Position numbers and translations under genes: made by a program | Source of the DNA: Promethearchaeota archaeon | GTDB lineage: Archaea > Asgardarchaeota > Lokiarchaeia > Sigyniarchaeales > SOKP01 | DNA: 64,000 nucleotides | Reading direction: 5' to 3' | Assembly (NCBI GenBank): GCA_013375475.1 | Contig: JABXKD010000001.1 | Location: 62,001 to 126,000 of the forward strand | Notes under the pieces: model-generated | The model's database searches: none | What the model was told of the DNA's origin: nothing | The model's input: the letters and a program-made list of their open reading frames with translations, nothing else | Shown: one piece after another, positions 57,506 to 64,000 of the stretch | How positions within the stretch are numbered: the stretch's first letter is position 1 | How the letters are laid out: each line of letters starts with the position of its first letter

Positions 57506-58422
57506 ATGGAGAAAATTAAAAATATGAACGAAACAGAAAAAAATACGAACTTGTTTACAGCTTACGTGTTCTCATCTTATCATATGTTATTGCATTTATT
57601 ATAGCTATTCTCGTAGGTATAATTTTTAGTTTCTTGCATCCACTTCTCATGATTTTACTTGCGGATCTAGCAGCAACAATCGTAATATTCATCATCAGCA
57701 CAATCGTAAAAAACACAAGTTTGTACGATCCTTATTGGAATACAGTTCCTTTAATAATTGCTTTATAATATTTGTTATTTCCTCAGCTAATTAACCGGAA
57801 TATTGTAGATGTAATAGTTGTTTTTGTGCTAGTATCTATTTATTCAGTACGCCTTATTCATAACTGGGTAAAACAGTGGAGAGGATTAGGGCATGAAGAT
57901 TGGAGATATACCAATTACAGGCTAAAAATGGGTAATAAATTCTGGGTTATCAACCTTACAGGATTACAATTAATGCCAACAATAATGGTCTATTTGGGAT
58001 CAATATCTTTATACCCCGTTCTTTCTTTGAGAACGAGTTCACTCGGACTTTTAGATATTATTGCTATAATTGTAACCGCTACTGCTATTACTTTGGAAGC
58101 ATTGGCTGATCAGCAATCATATAAGTTCAGAAGGAATCGTGAAAATTCTCAAGAATTTATTACAACAGGTTTATGGAAATTTTCAAGACACCCTAATTAT
58201 CTTGGAGAGGTAATGTTCTGGTGGGGATTGTATATTTTTTCTTTAGCTGCCAATATTTTGTATTTCTGGGCGATAATTGGGCCAATTGCAATGACTATAC
58301 TTTTTTATGTAGTGAGTATTCCTCCAATGGAGAAGCGAAACCTGGAAAGGAAACCAGATTATCCGGAATATAAGAAAAACACTTCAAAGTTAATACTTTG
58401 GTTTCCAAAGAAAAGAAATTAG
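57506..58422 (+). pseudogene. DUF1295 / steroid 5-alpha-reductase-like membrane protein with apparent frameshift and in-frame stop
   Basis: MEKIKNMNETEK-(A7 run, frame change)-YELVYSLRVLILSYVIAFIIAI..SLYDPYWNTVPLIIAL*(TAA 57766-57768)YLLFPQLINRN..FSRHPNYLGEVMFWWGLY. Confidence 0.7.
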
Positions 58423-58462
58423 CATTTAATAATTTCATAATATTATTTGATGAAAATGATGG

Positions 58463-58522
58463 GATCCAAAGAGGATAGAGGAGTTAATCAGTCGAACTGA
58501 AGCGAGTGTTGATGTTTCATAA
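58463..58522 (+). pseudogene. C-terminal remnant of another SCP2-ferredoxin paralog
   Basis: DPKRIEELISRTEASVDVS* matches the family tail DDPKRLDEFIRRIEAKVDVS*. Confidence 0.75.
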
Positions 58523-58567
58523 CTATATACTAGTAAATTTTATAATCAAAAGATTAAATAAAAAAAA

Positions 58568-60325
58568 TTATTGATATACGCCTTTATGAGCGTAAACCGT
58601 TTCAAGAATGCGTTCAAACCGTTTCAAATCTTGAACAGGTTTTTTAATCATTTTTAGGCAATATTCCATTTGTTTCTCGTTAGTCATAGGTTTCGAATAT
58701 AATTTTGTGGCAAACAATGAAAAATCACGAATCAAGCAATCAAAAATTTGTTCGATTAGATCATCATCCTCTCCATAAATCTCAGCATTTTCAAGTATTA
58801 GCTGTCCATAGACTGCGAGAGTAAATAACTCTCCAGTAATCAACACAAAATCGATATCTCTTCCCTGTTCTGGGGTAGCAGGGGCCTTAATACACATTTC
58901 CTTAAAAATGTCGATTTGTTCTTTCAATATGTTAACATTTGGGAGATTATATTTATTGTATGCAATATGGTAATCATGGAAAGTGATTTTGCCTAAATCT
59001 TGAGCAGATCCTTGATTAAACAGAAAAGAATCGTTTCTATCATCTATGATCTTCGGAACATCTGGATATTCTTGGTTAGGAACACTTAGACCAAAGTAGT
59101 TGGGGAGGAATTTTACAATGAGTGCCATATTTACGTGTGCTGTTCCCTCTAGCTTTGGATTAGCAGCGATATACATCATTGCGCCATTAAAGAATGTGTC
59201 CTTCTCATATCCTTTTGCAGCAATAATATCATGTAGTAAATTCATAACTACTACACCCTCAGTAGTGACCTTCATTTTAATAATGGGATTATATAATAAA
59301 TACCGTCTATCACTTAGTGATGCTGTACGAATATAATCTTTCGATCTTAAAGAAACAAGTTTCATTGCTATTAATCTGCAGTAGGAATCAACGAAAAATT
59401 GTTTTATATGAGAAAACTCAGTTACCGCGTGATTATACAATATTCTATTTGATGCATGGTTGATAGCCTCATAGAACGCATGCTCACATATTCCAATACT
59501 TGACCATCCAAGCTGGTATTTCCCTACATTGACTGCGTTTAACGCCATATCCCAAGCTTCTTGGCCTTTAGCTAATATCTCATTCTCGGTTACTGGATAA
59601 TCTTTTAGGGCGTATTCAGCAACATAATTTTGATTGTGCGTTATATTTTTGATGGTTTCATATCCCTCAATTTCAAAATTTGCTGCAAAAAAAACATAAC
59701 TGCTTTTATCTTTCCGTGATTCTGGATATTGAAGAATATTTCCCTCTTTATCAGAAATTTTTCCGAAAGTTGAGGTGAATGCAGCAGTTTGACCATTTCC
59801 AATGTAATATTTACTTCCATTGGCTCTATAAGTTCCATCTTCTTGAGGGATTAACCTCATTTCAGAGGAGTATAAATCTGCACCGTGTTCTTTTTCGGAA
59901 AGTCCAAATGCAAAGATTCCACCATCAATCAAAGCTTGAGCAGTCCGCTTTTTTATTATCTCATTTTTACTCATCCAAAGAGGCCCAAGACCCAAAATAC
60001 TCACTTGCCATGTATACCAATAGGGTGGACCATAAAAACTAGTAATTTCATTAAAATAGCAATTACGATTAGTATCCCAGTGAGCATCTGGATTGCCTTC
60101 CAACGCATATTCTGAGGGAGTTAAAAGAGACGAAAAGATCTTTTCTTTCTTTTGAAACTCAATAAAATCTTCATACCATACACACGCATGGTCATCTTCA
60201 AGAATTTTCTCCAAACCTTTATTTTCAAAGAAGTTTATGGTTTTTAACATGATTTCCTTTGATTTTTCATCAAGTTCCGAAAAATCAGGATTTTTTGGAT
60301 TAAATAATTTTATCATTGTTTTCAT
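58568..60325 (-). CDS. Acyl-CoA dehydrogenase family protein
   Basis: FAFGLSEKEHGADLYSSEMRLIPQEDGTYRANGSKYYIGNG; AFYEAINHASNRILYNHAVTEFSHIKQ. Confidence 0.88.
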   Translation of the reverse strand: MKTMIKLFNPKNPDFSELDEKSKEIMLKTINFFENKGLEKILEDDHACVWYEDFIEFQKKEKIFSSLLTPSEYALEGNPDAHWDTNRNCYFNEITSFYGPPYWYTWQVSILGLGPLWMSKNEIIKKRTAQALIDGGIFAFGLSEKEHGADLYSSEMRLIPQEDGTYRANGSKYYIGNGQTAAFTSTFGKISDKEGNILQYPESRKDKSSYVFFAANFEIEGYETIKNITHNQNYVAEYALKDYPVTENEILAKGQEAWDMALNAVNVGKYQLGWSSIGICEHAFYEAINHASNRILYNHAVTEFSHIKQFFVDSYCRLIAMKLVSLRSKDYIRTASLSDRRYLLYNPIIKMKVTTEGVVVMNLLHDIIAAKGYEKDTFFNGAMMYIAANPKLEGTAHVNMALIVKFLPNYFGLSVPNQEYPDVPKIIDDRNDSFLFNQGSAQDLGKITFHDYHIAYNKYNLPNVNILKEQIDIFKEMCIKAPATPEQGRDIDFVLITGELFTLAVYGQLILENAEIYGEDDDLIEQIFDCLIRDFSLFATKLYSKPMTNEKQMEYCLKMIKKPVQDLKRFERILETVYAHKGVYQ

Positions 60326-60548
60326 TACCTTTTGAATCTATAAAAAATTAAATTAAAGATAAAATATATTTTTTCTTGAAAAATGTTCTAATGCTCTACT
60401 AATAAAAATTCTTCAATAAATCATAGAAAGAAATGGCTAGCAATGCACTCAATAATTAGATTTCAGATTAATTCTATAAGAAAAACATACACTAAAAATC
60501 TTCGACAAGCGCTTTAATCTCCTCGATTAAAAAAAACTCTTTTTTCGG

Positions 60549-61580
60549 TTAAGGATTAATTATTATTTTTACGCGCTCTGGTGTTTTCATTGTTTTCATA
60601 GCTTCGTGAATATCATCCAGTTTGAATTTATGTGTTATAATTTTATTTGGATCGACAAATCCTTTCTCCATTAACCTAATTGAACTCTGCATAACTTTTG
60701 GATACACCGAAAATGATGCATCTACACGTGTTTCTTTCCAATGAACATCAGCGGGAGAAATTGCGATTGTCCCTTCCGTAGTAACTCCAAATTCGTTTAC
60801 CCGAGTTCCGCGCCTACATAAATCAAACGCTAGTTGGGCGGCTGCTAAAGGTCCTGCGGCTTCAAAAACAATATCAGGTCCATTTGGGAGGATCTCATAT
60901 ACTGCTTTAATCGCGTCTGTTTTTTGAGAGTTTATTAAATGAGTAGCACCACATTTTTTTGAAAATTCTAGGCGCCAATCTTCAATATCAATCATAATTA
61001 TGCTCGCTGCTCCCGCTCTTTCCGCTATCATGGAAGCAAGTAAACCCATAGCTCCCGCACCAATAATAACGAGATCTTCAGAAATTCTCAATTCTGAATA
61101 TTCGATCATTCCCTTGTACGAGCCTGCGAGAGGTTCCGCTAACGCAGCAGCATCAAAAGTAATATTTTTTGGTTTTTGATAAAGAGAATTCTCCGGAACA
61201 AGAACGTACTCGGCAAACGCACCGTCAATGATTGTATCCATGCCGTCTCCACCAATGACAGCGCCATTTTTGCAATACTGCGCGAATCCTCTCCTACAAT
61301 CTTCGCATATTCCACAGTTAGAAACAGGAGAAGCAATGATTTCATCGTATGGCTTAAAAAACTTTACATTATCACCAACTTGTTCAACTACTCCTGAGAA
61401 TTCGTGCCCGCATATAGTTGGAAAGTTCACATTTGTTCGCTCCCCTGAATACGCCTTGTGATCGGTCATACAAATCCCACACGCTTTCACTCTAACAAGA
61501 GCCATATCTTTCGTGGGAATCGGTGTTGGGATTTCTTTTACTACTAAATTCTTTACGCCTTCTAATACGGCAGCTTTCAT
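60549..61580 (-). CDS. Zinc-dependent medium-chain alcohol/polyol dehydrogenase
   Basis: CGICMTDHKAYSGE; GHEFSGVVEQVGDNV; CGICEDCRRGFAQYC; VIIGAGAMGLL. Confidence 0.92.
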   Translation of the reverse strand: MKAAVLEGVKNLVVKEIPTPIPTKDMALVRVKACGICMTDHKAYSGERTNVNFPTICGHEFSGVVEQVGDNVKFFKPYDEIIASPVSNCGICEDCRRGFAQYCKNGAVIGGDGMDTIIDGAFAEYVLVPENSLYQKPKNITFDAAALAEPLAGSYKGMIEYSELRISEDLVIIGAGAMGLLASMIAERAGAASIIMIDIEDWRLEFSKKCGATHLINSQKTDAIKAVYEILPNGPDIVFEAAGPLAAAQLAFDLCRRGTRVNEFGVTTEGTIAISPADVHWKETRVDASFSVYPKVMQSSIRLMEKGFVDPNKIITHKFKLDDIHEAMKTMKTPERVKIIINP

Positions 61581-61824
61581 GAGTATATGAATTGTTTCTT
61601 TCTAATGAATTTTATGTTTCAGGATTCACTAGACGAGTTAAAGAAAAAAAAATAATGTTATTTCCTTAAATCACGGCAAGATATTATGATCTGAGATTAC
61701 AAGTTAAGTAGCTATTCTTAACCAGTATAATATTATAAAATAAGAATATAATTATTATTCAAGATTACGATAATTCGAAACCAATGGAAATAAATGTTCA
61801 AGGATTATTTTAACTAAGGCTAAA

Positions 61825-62991
61825 TCAGTCTACTGTAACGTGAGACTCTAATTCTTCAATTAACGCATCAACATTGCTTAAATCATTAAATGTTATAGAG
61901 ATTGCATCGCTAGGGCAGGCTTCCACACACCTTCCACAACCAATACATCGATCTGTAATATGTGCTTTACCATCTATCATTTCATTCCCGTTCCAAACAC
62001 AAGCTTCAATACAATCTTCACATCCAACACATGCGTCTTCGTCAACCACTACATTAAGCCCTTCTATTTTATGTATAAATTTAAGCCTACTTGAGGCATG
62101 TTTCAGAATTGGAATATCTACGCAGCAGCAAGGACAACAAAAACATGCCGACATGAATTTTCCTGTATCTTCAATACCCGCCCCTACAGCCTCATCCATG
62201 GCTCTTCCGAGGAGTGGAATCAAACCATCGTCAATAGCTCTTTTCACTAGTTCCAAGGCTTCTTCCTTTGTTGCAACATGCTTTCTATCTTCATCTATCG
62301 GCAAATTTAATGTATCATCGCCCATGTTTAAGCATCCTATTGAATGATCGTGTTTTTGACAGTTATTACTGACCCTGCAGCCACATTTATTCAAAATGAC
62401 GATATTGCTCGCTTTATCAATAAAGTGTTTAAACACAGCATAAGGAATAACTTGATTTTCATATGTCCCAAGAGATTGATTGATTGGGATGAAAAATCCA
62501 ATATCCTCATCAGACATTCGTGTTGCCACCAATTTTCGCAAGATGGGTAATTTAGATAGCATGTAAGGATGATACTCTTTCTCTCTATTAAATCGAGCAT
62601 TTATGAATGGTTTATTGTTTCTTACTCGCTTTTCCCCTGTTTCAGTTTTGATTGTCTTCCAGGAATCCGTGTAATTTATTCTAAACGCTCCTTTATAACC
62701 CGGACCGTAGTTAAACTCAAAGACTTCCCCTTTTAAGAATCGAAGGGCTAACTCTTTATTCCTTATTACCAAAGATATATCGGGATTTTCTAAAATTTCA
62801 CCGAACTTGTAAGGTATTGAATCTTTCTTAAAGGTTTGAGATCCCCGAATTTTAAAAGGTAATTTCCATTGAACGTGTAATTCTTCAATAGTTTCCATAT
62901 CTTTCTCATAAATTTTGTCATTCGGTGCTGCTTTCTCTTGATCCTTCAACATTTCTAGAAATGCTGATTCGAGTTCTTGTTTATCTACCAT
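61825..62991 (-). CDS. SCP2-like plus 10-Cys module plus 2x[4Fe-4S] ferredoxin
   Basis: IRGSQTFKKDSIPYKFGEILENPDISLVI; CGCRVSNNCQKHDHSIGCLNMG; CFCCPCCC; CVGCEDCIEAC, CIGCGRCVEACP. Confidence 0.9.
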   Translation of the reverse strand: MVDKQELESAFLEMLKDQEKAAPNDKIYEKDMETIEELHVQWKLPFKIRGSQTFKKDSIPYKFGEILENPDISLVIRNKELALRFLKGEVFEFNYGPGYKGAFRINYTDSWKTIKTETGEKRVRNNKPFINARFNREKEYHPYMLSKLPILRKLVATRMSDEDIGFFIPINQSLGTYENQVIPYAVFKHFIDKASNIVILNKCGCRVSNNCQKHDHSIGCLNMGDDTLNLPIDEDRKHVATKEEALELVKRAIDDGLIPLLGRAMDEAVGAGIEDTGKFMSACFCCPCCCVDIPILKHASSRLKFIHKIEGLNVVVDEDACVGCEDCIEACVWNGNEMIDGKAHITDRCIGCGRCVEACPSDAISITFNDLSNVDALIEELESHVTVD

Positions 62992-63227
62992 AATATCACT
63001 TAATATAGTTTTAAAAATTGTTAATTTAATTATTTACTTCAACTAAATTGAATTTTTCGAATGTAAAAAATGTTTTTCTTTATTGAAAAAAAGGGATTTC
63101 AGAATACACAGAAAACTCAAATGAACCATCATCAACTTCATGAACATGTGCAATCTTTTGATGGATTTGAAAATATTGCAATAATTCCTTAAAAAATATA
63201 AAACTAATCATATTAGATTTAATTATT

Positions 63228-64000
63228 ATGTCAATTATTGGTATTGATAAAGAGAAATGTTCCAACTGTAACCAATGTATCCAAGAATGTGGTCGCGGAT
63301 ACTTCTCTGTTGGTGAAGATGGTCAAGTGCTTTTTAACGACAATTCAATCGGGTGTAACATATGCGGTCACTGCATTGCAATCTGTCCTGAAGATGCGAT
63401 TGAAACGAAAAATCTCGATAACGTTGAAAGTTACTCTGGGACTGATTCACCTGAAAATTTTGTAGATAGTGATAAACTACTTAAGTTTCTTCGAGCTAAA
63501 CGATCAATTAGACGCTATAAGAATAAAAAGGTTCCAAAAGAATTACTTGAAAAGGTATTTGAAGCAATGAGATATGCTCCAAGTGCGGGAAATGCTCGAG
63601 CATGGCGTTATCTAATTGTATCTGATCCTGAAAAAATAAAAAAATTGGACGAAGAAATTATTAAAGTCAATTATGAATATTTGGGATTTCAATCGGCAGA
63701 ACAAGCCCTCGAGTATATGAAATCTTCAGGAAGGACTCTCTTCTATGATGCCCCCCATTTAATTGTCCTATATTATAGGACTGTTGAAAAACACACTGTA
63801 ATGGTCGGATTACGCGCAAACGATGCGGGGATCGCTTTGACTTATGGGATGTTGGAAGCTGAAAGCCTCGGCCTCGGAACTTGCTGGATAGGAATGGTTC
63901 AAGGGGCAGTTGCAAGGAATAAGGAGATATTAAAAATATTGGGAATAAAGGGAATGGTACTTGGAGCTTTTACATTGGGGTATCCCGCAGTGAAATACCG
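63228..64000 (+). CDS. Ferredoxin-nitroreductase fusion (truncated by window end)
   Basis: MSIIGIDKEKCSNCNQCIQECGRGYFSV..CNICGHCIAICP..AKRSIRRYKNKKVP..APSAGNARAWRYL; same architecture as 15721-16527. Confidence 0.85.
   Translation, partial: MSIIGIDKEKCSNCNQCIQECGRGYFSVGEDGQVLFNDNSIGCNICGHCIAICPEDAIETKNLDNVESYSGTDSPENFVDSDKLLKFLRAKRSIRRYKNKKVPKELLEKVFEAMRYAPSAGNARAWRYLIVSDPEKIKKLDEEIIKVNYEYLGFQSAEQALEYMKSSGRTLFYDAPHLIVLYYRTVEKHTVMVGLRANDAGIALTYGMLEAESLGLGTCWIGMVQGAVARNKEILKILGIKGMVLGAFTLGYPAVKY

Noticed and set aside
1-64000. CRISPR arrays, tRNA, rRNA, IS elements with transposase or prophage genes
   Set aside because: No regularly spaced repeats, no transposase/integrase/phage protein in any frame of the ORF track, and no cloverleaf or rRNA-like stretch noticed; tRNAscan/Infernal would be needed to be certain.

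Overview
AT-rich prokaryotic window with archaeal character (Asgard/Lokiarchaeia-like is my inference, not proven). It is densely coding, with no rRNA, tRNA or CRISPR array that I could support. The outstanding feature is an expanded, apparently undescribed redox protein family. Ten full-length paralogs (29492-54058 plus 61825-62991) have an N-terminal SCP2-like (sterol-carrier/lipid-binding) domain, a 10-cysteine module (CxCR..C..GC..G plus a CxCCxCCC signature) and a C-terminal 2x[4Fe-4S] ferredoxin. Two further proteins (12989-14116, 56213-57295) carry the same Cys module and ferredoxin behind a helical/wHTH-like N-terminus instead of SCP2. The family sits among catabolic genes: AOR, a stand-alone SCP2 protein, BNR sialidase, CE15-like esterase, cyclase and ADH. 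Two of the loci share a ~89-bp upstream block containing a compensated inverted repeat. A decayed copy of a [sialidase..SCP2-Fd] module lies at 57341-58522. A second system is a candidate archaeal sulfoglycolysis locus at 19164-27194: GPH transporter, YihQ/sulfoquinovosidase-like GH31, fucose-isomerase-like protein and transaldolase. Other points: a CobO-type gene whose Walker A motif is split by a 30-nt hairpin-forming insert with an in-frame stop; an apparent AUU start on a CoA-transferase subunit; a hom-thrC-thrH threonine locus; and several truncated genes. All assignments come from reading the sequence and from memory of protein families; no searches were run.
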